A DNA stretch of 64,000 bases. Source: Pseudomonas graminis. GTDB taxonomy: Bacteria > Pseudomonadota > Gammaproteobacteria > Pseudomonadales > Pseudomonadaceae. The notes below the pieces were generated by a model, which did not search any database, was not told where the DNA came from, and was given only the letters and a program-made list of their open reading frames with translations. The stretch is from assembly GCF_900111735.1 (NCBI RefSeq), contig NZ_FOHW01000008.1, positions 23,413 to 87,412 of the forward strand, given 5' to 3'. Below, in pieces: positions 51,912 through 60,590 of this stretch; the first letter of the stretch is position 1; every line of letters starts with the position of its first letter. Both the position numbers and the translations under genes were made by a program.

Positions 51912-52538
51912 TCACACTAACGAATTGCGTTTTGCCATCTCGATAAGTTCTACCAGAGTCTTGGCCTTGAGTTTTTGCATCAATCGGGTTTTGTAAGTGC
52001 TGACCGTTTTGTTGCTCAGGAACATGCCTTTGGCGATTTCCTTGTTTGTTCGCCCTTGGGCAAACAGTTGTAACACCATCAGTTCACGGTCATTGACGAG
52101 TTTGAAGCGCTCAAGCTCGTTCGGGTCACCCTCTTTTTTGATCGATGCGGCAAGGGCCTGACTGGGAAAGTAATTGTAGCCGGATAATACCGCTTTGACC
52201 GAGCTGACAAGTTCGCTGAGGTCTTCCTGCTTGCACACATAACCCGAGGCGCCCGACTGCATGCATCGAATGGCGAACAGGCTCGGCGCCTGAGCGGTCA
52301 GTACGAGAATCTTCGAGGGCAGGTTCATGGCGTTGAAGCGGGCGAGGACTTCGAGCCCGTCCAGCTTGGGGATGCTGATGTCGAGGATGATGAGGTCGGG
52401 CATGCACTCACGGACCATCTGCATGGCGTCGACGCCGTTATCGGTCTCTCCGACCACCTCGTAATTTTCGTTTTCCAGAAGCATACGTATGGCCATTCGT
52501 ATGACCGGGTGGTCGTCGATAATAAAAATAGAATTCAT
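51912..52538 (-). CDS. NarL/FixJ-type response regulator, BvgA/EvgA/RocA-like
   Basis: 208 residues from ATG 52538. Receiver domain with acidic pair DDHP at the start, phospho-Asp in LIILDISIPK near residue 54 and Lys in VCKQEDL near 104. LuxR-type helix-turn-helix at about 145-205 (GRTNKEIAKGMFLSNKTVSTYKTRLMQKL). Cognate of the adjacent hybrid kinase. A perfect TAGGAA-TG-TTCCTA palindrome lies 88 bp upstream of the start; it resembles the inverted heptamers bound by BvgA, so autoregulation is likely. Confidence 0.92.
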   Translation of the reverse strand: MNSIFIIDDHPVIRMAIRMLLENENYEVVGETDNGVDAMQMVRECMPDLIILDISIPKLDGLEVLARFNAMNLPSKILVLTAQAPSLFAIRCMQSGASGYVCKQEDLSELVSSVKAVLSGYNYFPSQALAASIKKEGDPNELERFKLVNDRELMVLQLFAQGRTNKEIAKGMFLSNKTVSTYKTRLMQKLKAKTLVELIEMAKRNSLV

Positions 52539-52901
52539 GATCAATCCATAACGGGTGGCAAGAAAGCGCGCACCTTATCCCAGATGTTCAAGGTGCACAT
52601 AAAGAGATCATGCCCGAATCGCTATATAGGAATGTTCCTACAGAAATAAGCGTATAGGCGTACATGGATGCACGCGGCGGTCATGAATGTTTAATACGTA
52701 ACAGCGTTTAGCGTTGATTAAAGTGAATTTCAAAACGCGCGTTTATTTCGAATCGGAATAACCCTACGTATTCGCAAAACTGTAGCTGCCTGTTTAAAGG
52801 CATCTGTTCAACGGTATCAACGGCACATCGGAAATACGGACTCGGTAGCAGCCTGAGTCGGTGCGGGTTCATACCCGGGACAGACCGGCATTCAGGCCAA
52901 A
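52539..52901. other. Intergenic region between the two response-regulator genes
   Basis: 363 bp, AT-richer than the surroundings, presumably the promoter region of the BvgA-like regulator. Holds the palindrome at 52627-52640. No open frame there is convincing. Confidence 0.6.
52627..52640. promoter_or_regulatory. Inverted repeat, candidate BvgA-like binding site
   Basis: Perfect palindrome TAGGAA-TG-TTCCTA. A related pair, TAGGAAAT (53468-53475) and GGATTTCCT (53492-53500), lies upstream of the REC-only gene. Confidence 0.5.
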
Positions 52902-53291
52902 TTATGCGGGCGCCGACAGCAGGCTGATCAGCTCCAGAGTGTTGAGCGGTTTGCTCAGGCAACCCAGCAGTGGCAGGCCCATCGCCCTGGCTTCGGACTC
53001 AAGGGTCGCCAGCGGATCCGCGTCCAGGCCGCTGAGCAGTACGGCGCGCTGGATCAACCCGCGCTGGTTCGCCGCCTTTATCAGCTCCAGGCCGCACATG
53101 CCCGGCAGACGCTGGTCACACAGCAGCAGGTCATAGGGCTCGGTGCTGCGTTCCATGGCGCCGAGTGCTTCGCTGGCATTGAGCGCTGGCGTGACGCGGT
53201 ACAGGCCATGGTTGTTCAGCAGGATCTGCAAGGCGATCAGCTGAAACGGATGATCCTCTACCAGCAGGATTCTGAAATCTTTAGTGAACAT
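52902..53291 (-). CDS. Stand-alone response-regulator receiver protein
   Basis: 129 residues from ATG 53291 (GGAA upstream; the upstream extension has no similarity). Only a receiver domain: LLVEDHPFQLIALQ near residue 9, phospho-Asp in LLLCDQRLPGM near 60, Thr/Ser-type LLSGLDA near 88 and Lys in GCLSKPLNT near 113. No output domain. It probably competes for, or relays, phosphate from the neighbouring unorthodox kinase, as REC partners do in RocS-type networks. Confidence 0.88.
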   Translation of the reverse strand: MFTKDFRILLVEDHPFQLIALQILLNNHGLYRVTPALNASEALGAMERSTEPYDLLLCDQRLPGMCGLELIKAANQRGLIQRAVLLSGLDADPLATLESEARAMGLPLLGCLSKPLNTLELISLLSAPA

Positions 53292-53467
53292 CGGCGGTTC
53301 CAGACGTAGGGGGAGTGAGCGCGACCGCTTGACGGCGGGCGGGCGGCGTACTCGCAGGCGGGCGGTGTCTTCGGAAGGTAATGGGTCCGGTTGTCCCAAG
53401 GCTCGGGATGGCGCGGATTATTCGGCAGGGATGTACGACCAGCGATAAGGGCATTCCGACGGTTGCG

Positions 53468-53500
53468 TAGGAAATATCCGAAGTTGCTGTTGGATTTCCT
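53468..53500. promoter_or_regulatory. Inverted repeat upstream of the REC-only gene, candidate BvgA-like site
   Basis: TAGGAAAT and GGATTTCCT face each other with 16 bases between. It matches the palindrome at 52627-52640 in half-site and lies between the dgt terminator and the REC-only gene start. Confidence 0.4.
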
Positions 53501-53514
53501 GAAGCCCTAATGAG

Positions 53515-53547
53515 AAAAGCCCGAATACCGGTTCGTATTCGGGCTTT
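53515..53547 (-). terminator. Terminator of dgt
   Basis: Perfect 13-bp stem AAAGCCCGAATAC / GTATTCGGGCTTT with a six-base loop; T-run on the minus strand. Confidence 0.85.
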
Positions 53548-53586
53548 CGCAAGCGTCCGCGACAGGCGCCACGGCTAAAGGGGCCG

Positions 53587-54918
53587 CTAGACGGGGCTGG
53601 AGTGCCCCGTCATCTCACGGGCCATTTCGCTGGCGTAGCTGTCGGTCATGCCGGCGATGAAATCGATGACCCTGAGAAAGGACGTGTGCAGCGGCCAGCT
53701 CGGGTCAGGCGCGTTATTGCCCAGCAAATCGAGAATGCGCCGGCTTTTGAACGACGGCTCATGTCCGCCGAACTGCTCCAGCGCCGCGCCGCAGAAGGCA
53801 TTCAGCAGGATTTCCAGCGTGGTGTAGGCGCCGATTTCGTGCAGCGTCTTGCGCTTGTCCTGAAAGATCTTCTTGCGCGCCATGTCCTTGGCATTGAGTA
53901 CGCAGCGCTTGGCCGGCCCGTGCATGTGTTCGACCAGGTCGCCGTGCAGCGTGCCGGCCAGCAACGCGTCCTGCTGTTCGACGAAAGCGCGGGCGGCGGC
54001 GTTGGTCAGGTGCTCGATGGCCTTGCCCCGCAGAATCGCCAGCTTGCGACGCCGCGAGTCATTGGGGCCCAACTGGCGATAGGTTTCCGGCAGATCATCG
54101 CCCACCAGCCCCAGCAGCAGGGACTCCACTTCGTCGTAGGTGAGCAACTCCATTTCCAGGCCGTCTTCGAGATCGATCAGCGCGTAGCAGATGTCGTCGG
54201 CCGCCTCCATCAGGTACACCAGCGGATGCCGCGCCCAGCGTTGGTCCTCGATCTGCGGCAGACCGAGCTTGCCGGCGATTTGCTCGAGGATCGGCAGCTC
54301 GCTCTGGTAGCAGCCGAACTTGTGTTTCTTGTAGCCCAGCGAGTCGGCATGACGCGCCGTCCACGGGTATTTCAGGTAGGTGCCGAGGGTCGCATAGGTC
54401 AGCCGCGTGCCGCCCTCGAACTGGTGATATTCCAGCTGAGTCAGGACGCGAAAGCCTTGGGCGTTGCCTTCGAAATTGAGAAAGTCATTGCGCTCGACTT
54501 CGCTCATCGCGTCGAGCCAGCCGCGGCCGGCCGCCTGTTTGAACCAGTTGCGAATGGCATCCTCGCCAGAGTGGCCGAATGGCGGGTTGCCGATGTCGTG
54601 GGCCAGGCAGGCTGATTGCACGACCATGCCCAGATCGCTGGGATCGCACCAGTCGGGCAGGGCGCTGCGCAGGGTTTCGCCGACGCGCATGCCCAGCGAG
54701 CGGCCGACGCAGCTGACCTCCAGCGAATGGGTCAGGCGCGTGTGAATATGGTCGTTGCTGGTGACCGGGTGAACCTGGGTCTTGCGGCCGAGACGGCGAA
54801 AGGCGCCGGAGAAAATGATTCGGTCGTGGTCCTTGTGGAACGGACTGCGCCCCAGTTCCTCAGGGCTGTGCAGGGTCTTGCCAAGGCGCTCGCGGGTGAG
54901 CAGGGTTTGCCAATCCAA
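53587..54918 (-). CDS. dgt: Deoxyguanosinetriphosphate triphosphohydrolase (dGTPase)
   Basis: 443 residues, HD-domain hydrolase. The metal and substrate motifs are RRLGRKTQV near residue 41, [16 protein letters not shown] (HD His) near 60 and [16 protein letters not shown] near 108. It converts dGTP to deoxyguanosine and triphosphate and so balances dNTP pools. The length and DxxGNPPFGH form fit the Pseudomonas Dgt-like group. Monocistronic with a strong terminator. Confidence 0.95.
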   Translation of the reverse strand: MDWQTLLTRERLGKTLHSPEELGRSPFHKDHDRIIFSGAFRRLGRKTQVHPVTSNDHIHTRLTHSLEVSCVGRSLGMRVGETLRSALPDWCDPSDLGMVVQSACLAHDIGNPPFGHSGEDAIRNWFKQAAGRGWLDAMSEVERNDFLNFEGNAQGFRVLTQLEYHQFEGGTRLTYATLGTYLKYPWTARHADSLGYKKHKFGCYQSELPILEQIAGKLGLPQIEDQRWARHPLVYLMEAADDICYALIDLEDGLEMELLTYDEVESLLLGLVGDDLPETYRQLGPNDSRRRKLAILRGKAIEHLTNAAARAFVEQQDALLAGTLHGDLVEHMHGPAKRCVLNAKDMARKKIFQDKRKTLHEIGAYTTLEILLNAFCGAALEQFGGHEPSFKSRRILDLLGNNAPDPSWPLHTSFLRVIDFIAGMTDSYASEMAREMTGHSSPV

Positions 54919-55012
54919 GGCCGGTACTCCGTCGGGTGATTACCGCGCTAGCTTCCCGGTTCGACCCGCACGCTGCAAGCACAAGATCGCTGACACGGGG
55001 CTGGAGACGTCA

Positions 55013-56176
55013 TCAAAACCCGGCCGCGTCGACATCGATCAGCAACAGGCGCTCGCCGTTGTCGAAAAACTGCCCGGCTGTCAGGCAATACTGATTGCTG
55101 GTCGCGTCGCGGTAGGTGCTCGACAGCGTCAGGCGCCGCTCGTGCCAGCCCTCGGCGAGCAGGTGATAGAAGTAGGGCCGCCAGGACCAGTTATGGCCCA
55201 GATACCGGGCGTCCGCGGTCCATGCGCCGTTGCGCCATTCCAGATTGGGCGTGAGTTGCGTGCCGTGGCGGTCGCACTGGTAAAAACGCAGCAACCAGGG
55301 GAATTCCGTGACCTGGGGTAAATCCCCCTGCGACGCGTTGCCCTCGGCCCAGCGCTGCAACCCTGCCATCAATTGAGTGAGTTGCTTGCGCAGGATCATC
55401 AGCCGTTCGCGATCGGCGACTTTCTTTATCACATAGCGATCACGCAGGGCAGCGAAGCGGTCGACGAACGCATCGGCCTCGAAGAAATCCAGCTGCCCCG
55501 GAGCGAACAGATAGCCCTGAACGTAGCGCGAGCCGCACTCGAGGGCGAAGTCCAGTTCGGCTTCGGTTTCGACGCCTTCGGCGATGATCCAGCAGCCGGT
55601 TTTCTCCGCCATCTGCGCCAGGGCCTTGACCACATCGCTGCTCGGGCCGCCCCGCGCGGCGGCCTGAAACAGCCGCATGTCGAGCTTGAGGATGTCGGGT
55701 TGCAACGCCAGCACCCGATCCAGGTGCGAATAACCGGCGCCGAAATCATCGATGGCGATGCGCGCGCCAGCGTCGCGGTAGCGGGCCACCACCTCATTCA
55801 GGCGCTGGCCGTCGCCGCTTAATTCAGTGATCTCGAAGACGATCCGGTCTGCGGGAATGCCGTACGTCTGCAGCTGTTTGAGGCTGGGCGGCGATTCTTC
55901 GGGGCGCAGGCGACTGATCCAGCGCGGGGAGATGTTCAGGCTGAGGAACCAGTCACTCGGCGCCTCGTGAAAACGGCTCAGCGCATTGTCGCGAACCTGC
56001 CGATCCAGCCGACGCAGTTGCACCGCCGGGCGCCGTGGGTCCGTAAACAGCGGACCCACCGATTGCAGGCTGCCGTCCGCCTGACGAAGGCGGCCCAGCG
56101 CCTCAATGCCGGCGATGCGCCCGGTCGCGGTGTCGATGAACGGCTGAAAACAGGCGAGCGGTTGCCCATCGAACAC
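55013..56176 (-). CDS. EAL-domain protein with C-terminal YkuI-type sensor domain
   Basis: 387 residues. Residues 1-240 are an EAL domain with GIEALGRL, FLSLNISPRW, VFEITEL, DDFGAGYSHL, KLDMRLF and IAEGVET, so phosphodiesterase activity toward c-di-GMP is expected. Residues 250-387 resemble the PAS/Cache-like YkuI_C domain, which may bind a ligand. No membrane segment. A perfect 18-bp palindrome (56262-56279) lies 86 bp upstream of the start. Confidence 0.9.
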   Translation of the reverse strand: MFDGQPLACFQPFIDTATGRIAGIEALGRLRQADGSLQSVGPLFTDPRRPAVQLRRLDRQVRDNALSRFHEAPSDWFLSLNISPRWISRLRPEESPPSLKQLQTYGIPADRIVFEITELSGDGQRLNEVVARYRDAGARIAIDDFGAGYSHLDRVLALQPDILKLDMRLFQAAARGGPSSDVVKALAQMAEKTGCWIIAEGVETEAELDFALECGSRYVQGYLFAPGQLDFFEADAFVDRFAALRDRYVIKKVADRERLMILRKQLTQLMAGLQRWAEGNASQGDLPQVTEFPWLLRFYQCDRHGTQLTPNLEWRNGAWTADARYLGHNWSWRPYFYHLLAEGWHERRLTLSSTYRDATSNQYCLTAGQFFDNGERLLLIDVDAAGF

Positions 56177-56261
56177 GGAGCCTCCTTAGTGGCGATTGAT
56201 TGGAGCGGCGTTTGCTGACGGATTGGCTGAGTGTCCTCGTCTGACAAGCACCTTCGCCTCA

Positions 56262-56279
56262 CCCGATACGCGTATCGGG
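56262..56279. promoter_or_regulatory. 18-bp perfect palindrome upstream of the EAL gene
   Basis: CCCGATACG-CGTATCGGG, with no loop. It lies between the yqjK-like stop (56320) and the EAL gene. The absence of a T-run argues against an intrinsic terminator, so a repressor operator is possible. Confidence 0.45.
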
Positions 56280-56319
56280 CAAGGCGGGGTTGCTTAGCAA
56301 GAATGCAGCCAGAAGGCTT

Positions 56320-56661
56320 TTAGCGACGGCGGGACGAGTTCTGCAGGGCCATTTTGATCAATGGCAAAACGGTTGCACTGAACTTGATAAGGCGGGTGAC
56401 GCTGCCGGTCTTTTTGCTGCGTGTGCCTTTGCCGGTAAGAAAGCCGAGCAGGGTGACGGCCCCGACGCCCCACAGCGGCCCATGCTTGATACCGAGAGAG
56501 CCGGGGAGGTCGTAGGCCATGCCGCGCATGCGTTGCAGGGGATGCATCAATCGCGAGGATTCCTGACGGATCTCCTGACGGTGCATCTCCATGCGCAAGC
56601 GGATCAACGCTTTGCGCAGCTCGCGACGGTTGTGGGTCTGGGGCAATTGAGGTGCGCTCAT
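56320..56661 (-). CDS. YqjK-like small basic protein
   Basis: 113 residues, rich in Arg and Lys, with a weakly hydrophobic middle (GPLWGVGAVTLLGFLTG). It is the third gene of a yqjD-yqjE-yqjK-type operon and overlaps the YqjE-like stop by 4 bp. Family role unknown; a helper of the membrane-associated YqjD/YqjE pair is an inference. Confidence 0.7.
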   Translation of the reverse strand: MSAPQLPQTHNRRELRKALIRLRMEMHRQEIRQESSRLMHPLQRMRGMAYDLPGSLGIKHGPLWGVGAVTLLGFLTGKGTRSKKTGSVTRLIKFSATVLPLIKMALQNSSRRR

Positions 56662-57044
56662 GGCATCAGTCGCTCGCGGTCGTTGGCCAGTTCTTCCAGC
56701 GTCGAATGGAAGGGTGAAGACTCATCGAAAACGGCCGCCTTCAGCCGCATTGCGCAGAACAACGCCGCCAGGGTGTAGAACCCGCACAGGCCGACGATCC
56801 CGTAGAGGCGATAGGTGTCCCACACGAGCACCAGCAGCAGCGCGGACAGGCCGATGAGCAGCAACAGCGCGAAAACCAGCGCCAGACCTGCGAACAACAG
56901 CAAGCTGACCGTACGGGCTTTCTGTTCCTGAAGCTCGATGCCGAACAGCTCGACATGAGTGTGCAACAGGCCCAGAAAAGCCGCACCCAGCCGCCGCGGC
57001 GAAGAGGATTGATCGGTCCCGTTTGGACCTGTCGGCTGCGTCAT
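56658..57044 (-). CDS. Phage holin-like YqjE family membrane protein
   Basis: 128 residues from ATG 57044. Two strong membrane helices (VSLLLFAGLALVFALLLLIGLSALLLVLVW about 45-74; IVGLCGFYTLAALFCAMRL about 80-98), with an amphipathic N-terminal segment before them (LGAAFLGLLHTHVELFGIELQEQ). This matches the DUF1469/holin 3_6 family. Middle gene of the yqjD-yqjE-yqjK-like operon. Function unproven; it is not part of a prophage here. Confidence 0.88.
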   Translation of the reverse strand: MTQPTGPNGTDQSSSPRRLGAAFLGLLHTHVELFGIELQEQKARTVSLLLFAGLALVFALLLLIGLSALLLVLVWDTYRLYGIVGLCGFYTLAALFCAMRLKAAVFDESSPFHSTLEELANDRERLMP

Positions 57045-57049
57045 GGCCG

Positions 57050-57364
57050 TTAGCGCCGGGTGGCCAGCAGACCCAGCAGGAAGCCGACGCCAGCCGCGAT
57101 CCCTACCGATTGCCATGGGTTGTTCTGAACATAGTCCTCGGTGACGATGACCGCTTCCTTGCCGCGTGCGCGCAGGGTTTCTTCGGTCAATTTCAGGGTT
57201 TCGCGTGCACGGAGCAGGCTTTCGCGAATCTGCTCACGCAGTTCATCGGCCTGTTCACCTGCCAGAGAGGCCGTGTGCGCCAGCAGTTTTTCCGTATCGG
57301 CAACCAGCGTCTGGAAGTCAGACATCAATATGTCCTGGGCTTTTTCTGCTGTAGGTCGAGCCAT
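57050..57364 (-). CDS. ElaB/YqjD family (DUF883) membrane-anchored protein
   Basis: 104 residues from ATG 57364 (AAGGAG six bases upstream). A long charged helix (about 15-70) is followed by one C-terminal membrane helix (SVGIAAGVGFLLGLLATRR). E. coli YqjD and ElaB are stationary-phase inner-membrane proteins that bind ribosomes. First gene of the operon; the YqjE-like start is 5 bp after its stop. Confidence 0.9.
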   Translation of the reverse strand: MARPTAEKAQDILMSDFQTLVADTEKLLAHTASLAGEQADELREQIRESLLRARETLKLTEETLRARGKEAVIVTEDYVQNNPWQSVGIAAGVGFLLGLLATRR

Positions 57365-57631
57365 GGTTTTCTCCTTAGGGGATGACGATATGGGGTTTCG
57401 AGTATGGCGCATTCCTGAAGGTTCATTCCAATCGCGTGAACAGGCAGTCGTTTCGCCTGAAGCGGTTTCTGCCTGGTTCTGCGCCTTATCGGTGCACACG
57501 CTGACCCCGCGCTCCACACTGGGCAGGTCAGGGCCAGCGGGAACGATGGCATGGGCACTCGACGCTCTGTCAGGCCCGACCTAAACTTGCACATCCAACC
57601 CTTGGAATCGCCGCCACAGAGGGGCCGAGCC

Positions 57632-57871
57632 ATGCCATCGGAATGTCAGCTGTTTGGAACCTTGGGGTGTCACTTGTGCGAGGTGGCCGAAGCCGAACTG
57701 ATGCCGCTGGTGGAGCACGGCTTGATGGTGGAGCTGGTCGATATTGCCGAAAGCGAGGCGCACCACGAAACCTATGGCCTGCGGATTCCCGTGCTGAGGC
57801 GGGCGGACACCGGTGCCGAACTGGACTGGCCGTTCGACACCGATCAGGTTGTGTTGTTTCTGAGCGACTGA
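57632..57871 (+). CDS. Glutaredoxin-like (DUF836) protein
   Basis: 79 residues from ATG 57632 (GAGGGG upstream). Thioredoxin-fold DUF836 family with the redox pair GCHLC near residue 12-16 and the cis-Pro segment LRIPVLRR near 55. Likely a small glutaredoxin-like protein of the cytoplasm. Client unknown. Monocistronic. Confidence 0.88.
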   Translation: MPSECQLFGTLGCHLCEVAEAELMPLVEHGLMVELVDIAESEAHHETYGLRIPVLRRADTGAELDWPFDTDQVVLFLSD

Positions 57872-57914
57872 CGCGTGGGCGGTGAGGGCGCGAGCCCGCG
57901 CGTCGGCGTTGGCC

Positions 57915-58181
57915 TCAGAGATATTGCGTGTCGACCACCATGGCTTGAGCGACGGCGGCTTTCTGCGCCTCAGTCATGTCGTCCCAGACGTGCACTTTGG
58001 CGTAGTAGCCCAGGCCCGCTACGATGTACAGGCTCAGGGTCAGCATGATGAACACCGACATGAACGTCCAGCGGCCCACGTCGTGATCTTCGTTGGAAAA
58101 GGACTGCGAGTAGTTTTCATCGTTCTGCGATGAAGTCCCGGTGGAGAGACGTTTGATCCATTGGAGGAATTGAACCAGCAT
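57915..58181 (-). CDS. Small single-pass membrane protein (88 aa)
   Basis: 88 residues. Hydrophilic N-terminal half with many Ser, Asn and Asp (SSQNDENYSQSFSNEDHDVG), one membrane helix near residues 39-61 (TFMSVFIMLTLSLYIVAGLGY), and a short C-terminal helix (MTEAQKAAVAQAMV). Convergent with the glutaredoxin-like gene. Family not recognised. Confidence 0.65.
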   Translation of the reverse strand: MLVQFLQWIKRLSTGTSSQNDENYSQSFSNEDHDVGRWTFMSVFIMLTLSLYIVAGLGYYAKVHVWDDMTEAQKAAVAQAMVVDTQYL

Positions 58182-58605
58182 GTGCGTAACCTCAAAAGTT
58201 GCGAAAAGAAATCTGTGGGTTTGGCAGCACGTTGCGCAGTGGCACTCAACGTGGGATACAAACGCTGAAAACGAAAAAAGCCCGTCGATGACGGGCTTTC
58301 TTTTTATGAGTTTCAGGTCTGACAGGCGTTTTCGATTTCAGTCACGACGGTTTTCGTGTCTGCTCGGATTCGCGCCTGCGTGCCGATTTCGAAACATTTT
58401 AGGACAAATCATTTTGCGCATCCAGCGCCGCCGAGTGGTTGTCAGACAACTGGCGCCGGTTTTCCGTGCGGCATAACGTCGCGCACATCTGAAGCGCCCA
58501 GGCTAGAGCCTTCCGGCGAAACCGTCATTTGCCATGTCGCGCAAAGATTCGTCGGCGTTGATAATGCCCCCATTGCCGCCTTCGTCATTTCAGTCTGAGC
58601 CGTTT
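58182..58605. other. Intergenic region with an unassigned terminator
   Basis: 424 bp between two divergent genes. It contains the strong terminator at 58274-58305, which ends no known gene, so a small RNA on either strand is possible. No convincing start or promoter was located for it. Confidence 0.5.
58274..58305. terminator. Orphan bidirectional terminator
   Basis: Stem AAAGCCCGTC / GACGGGCTTT with loop GAT; A-run before and T-run after, so it can act on both strands. It sits in the upstream regions of two divergent genes, so neither of them can be its client. Confidence 0.8.
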
Positions 58606-59496
58606 ATGTCCGCACCTGTGTTTACCGCCGCTCATCGTCAAGCCAGCACGCTGTATCTGCCGCCAGGGCCTTGGCAGACAGTGCTCGATTGCCTGTGCGA
58701 GCGCTTCAGTGCCATCAGCCGCGAGCAGTGGCTGGACCGGATCGCGCGGGGCAAGGTCCTCGACGGCGACGGCCAGCCGATCGCAGCGGACCTTGCGTAC
58801 CGCGAAGGCCTGCGTATCCACTACTTTCGCGAAGTGCCCAACGAGACGCCGATCCCGGTGCAGGAGTCGATCCTGTATGCCGACGAGCATCTGGTGGTCG
58901 CCGACAAGCCGCATTTTCTGCCCGTTACCCCTGCGGGAGAGTACGTCGAGCAGACCCTGCTGCGGCGACTGATTCGCACCCTCGACAATCCCGATCTGGT
59001 GCCCTTGCATCGCATTGACCGGCACACGGCGGGACTGGTGCTGTTCTCGGCCAACAAGCAGACCCGGTCGGCCTATCAGGCGCTGTTTCCAACCCGGCAG
59101 ATTGAAAAGCGCTATGAGGCGATTGCGCCTGCGCTCCCGGACGTGGCGTTTCCACGCGTGCACAAAAGCCGTCTGGTGGATGGCGAACCGTTCTTTCGCA
59201 TGCAGGAGGGCGAGGGACCGGGCAACACGGAAACTCGCGTGGAAGTCAGCGAGAAGAATGGCGGGCTATGGCGTTACGCGCTGTATCCGGTGACCGGCAA
59301 AAAACATCAGTTGCGCGTTCACATGGCCGCCCTTGGCGCCGGCATCTGCAACGACCCGTTCTACCCTGACGTGCTCAAGGACGCCGTGGACGACTACGCC
59401 CATCCGCTCAAATTGCTGGCTCAGTGGTTGCGCTTTATTGACCCGGTGACCGGACAGGAGCGGGTGTTCGAAAGCCGGATCACGCTGGACTGGTAA
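58606..59496 (+). CDS. RluA-family pseudouridine synthase
   Basis: 296 residues from ATG 58606 (MSAPVFTAAHRQ); the upstream part of the frame is not conserved. The catalytic Asp is in LHRIDRHTAGLVLF near residue 145. Family motifs LVVADKPHFLPVTPAG near 97 and KKHQLRVHMAALG near 228 are present. There is no S4 domain, as in the short tRNA-directed RluA and YqcB-like types, so the target uridine cannot be fixed from sequence. A terminator follows. Confidence 0.9.
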   Translation: MSAPVFTAAHRQASTLYLPPGPWQTVLDCLCERFSAISREQWLDRIARGKVLDGDGQPIAADLAYREGLRIHYFREVPNETPIPVQESILYADEHLVVADKPHFLPVTPAGEYVEQTLLRRLIRTLDNPDLVPLHRIDRHTAGLVLFSANKQTRSAYQALFPTRQIEKRYEAIAPALPDVAFPRVHKSRLVDGEPFFRMQEGEGPGNTETRVEVSEKNGGLWRYALYPVTGKKHQLRVHMAALGAGICNDPFYPDVLKDAVDDYAHPLKLLAQWLRFIDPVTGQERVFESRITLDW

Positions 59497-59534
59497 CACG
59501 CGGACTTTCGCTGTCCGACCCGGTAACTCCAGAC

Positions 59535-59567
59535 AAAAAAAGACCCGCTCGATTGGCGGGTCTTTTT
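59535..59567. terminator. Bidirectional terminator between the rluA-like gene and a lipoprotein gene
   Basis: Stem AAAAAGACCCGC / GCGGGTCTTTTT with a seven-base loop; T-runs on both strands. Confidence 0.9.
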
Positions 59568-59611
59568 GCTTTCGGCGGCGGGCTTTTCAAACCCTCGCGA
59601 TCAAGCCGGTA

Positions 59612-59836
59612 TCACAGTTCTTTAACGGTACGAACCTGATCTTTGTTGATGCGGGTTTCTTTACCGTCCAGCTGTTTGAACTCGTAGAAGCCCGACTCTT
59701 CGTCGTATTTCGGCTCGTCGGTTGCCTGGATTTCACGGCCGTCGTTCAGCGTGATCACCGTTGGCGAAGAGCAACCGGCCAGCGAGGCGAGGCTCAATGC
59801 AAGCAGGAAGGCGGCAGGAAGAGTCCGTTGTTTCAT
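59612..59836 (-). CDS. YgdI/YgdR family lipoprotein (DUF903)
   Basis: 74 residues. Lipobox LAGC at residue 22 after a clear signal peptide. The mature part is the small SH3-like DUF903 domain: VITLNDGREIQATDEPKYDEESGFYEF, then ETRINKDQVRTVKEL. Typical of small gammaproteobacterial lipoproteins without a defined role. Shares a terminator with the convergent pseudouridine synthase gene. Confidence 0.9.
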   Translation of the reverse strand: MKQRTLPAAFLLALSLASLAGCSSPTVITLNDGREIQATDEPKYDEESGFYEFKQLDGKETRINKDQVRTVKEL

Positions 59837-59918
59837 TGCTGTGTCTCCGGGATTTTGTTTAGTGATGTGTGTGACGCAGAGTGTACCGGCAAAGTTCCAT
59901 GAAACCTGCCCGCTGCAC

Positions 59919-60512
59919 TCAGGGCATGATCTCGGTCAATAAGTCAGGGGTGTTGAGGTTGGCCAGACGCGGGTCGTCGGCTTCGCACTGCAGGCCGACG
60001 GCGCGCAATTCTGCCAGAGTTCGGCGCGGGCTGCGCTGGCCCTGCTGCCAGTGCTGTTCGAAGACACTCGCGTGACGAGTGGGAATACAACATAACAGCG
60101 GCTCCCACTGTTCACCCTGACGAACCATCACCGGCGCGCCGGGGTTTTCAGCAGCGGTCTGGCGCAGGCCATCGAGCAGCGCGCGATCCAGCAGCGGCAT
60201 GTCACAGGGGATGACCAGCAGGTAGCCGTGTTTTGCCACGGCAAGGCCTGCGCGAATGCCCGCGTAGGGGCCTGGAAAATCCTGTTGTTCATCCTCGACC
60301 AGTTTGTCGGCGTAGCGCGCGTATTGCTCGCGGTTGCGGTTGCACGAAACGATCAGATCATCGGTGAGCGGGCGCACCAACCCATGCAAATGCTCGATAA
60401 AAGGCTTGTCGCGCCAGGCAATCAGCCCTTTGTCTCGGCCGCCCATGCGCCGACCCTGGCCGCCGGCGAGCAGCAGGATAGAGCAGGGCGGGAGGGCATC
60501 GGAAGGGGTCAT
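59919..60512 (-). CDS. mobA: Molybdenum cofactor guanylyltransferase
   Basis: 197 residues from ATG 60512 ([18 protein letters not shown]). GTP site [18 protein letters not shown] near residue 14, and the Mg site in [13 protein letters not shown] near 100. The enzyme adds GMP to molybdopterin to form the bis-MGD cofactor used by DMSO-reductase-type enzymes such as assimilatory nitrate reductase. The frame stays open far upstream across moaB and moeA, but this part is antisense and not coding. Divergent from moaB. Confidence 0.95.
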   Translation of the reverse strand: MTPSDALPPCSILLLAGGQGRRMGGRDKGLIAWRDKPFIEHLHGLVRPLTDDLIVSCNRNREQYARYADKLVEDEQQDFPGPYAGIRAGLAVAKHGYLLVIPCDMPLLDRALLDGLRQTAAENPGAPVMVRQGEQWEPLLCCIPTRHASVFEQHWQQGQRSPRRTLAELRAVGLQCEADDPRLANLNTPDLLTEIMP

Positions 60513-60590
60513 GATCAGCTCGGTTGGCGGGGAAAAAAACAGGTGCTGTGATATAACACCGCCCTGTTTCCTCTTCAACCGGACCTCATC

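Noticed and set aside
56658..57044. Holin-like protein as a sign of prophage
   Set aside because: The gene belongs to the chromosomal yqjD-yqjE-yqjK-like set; no endolysin or phage structural genes are near.
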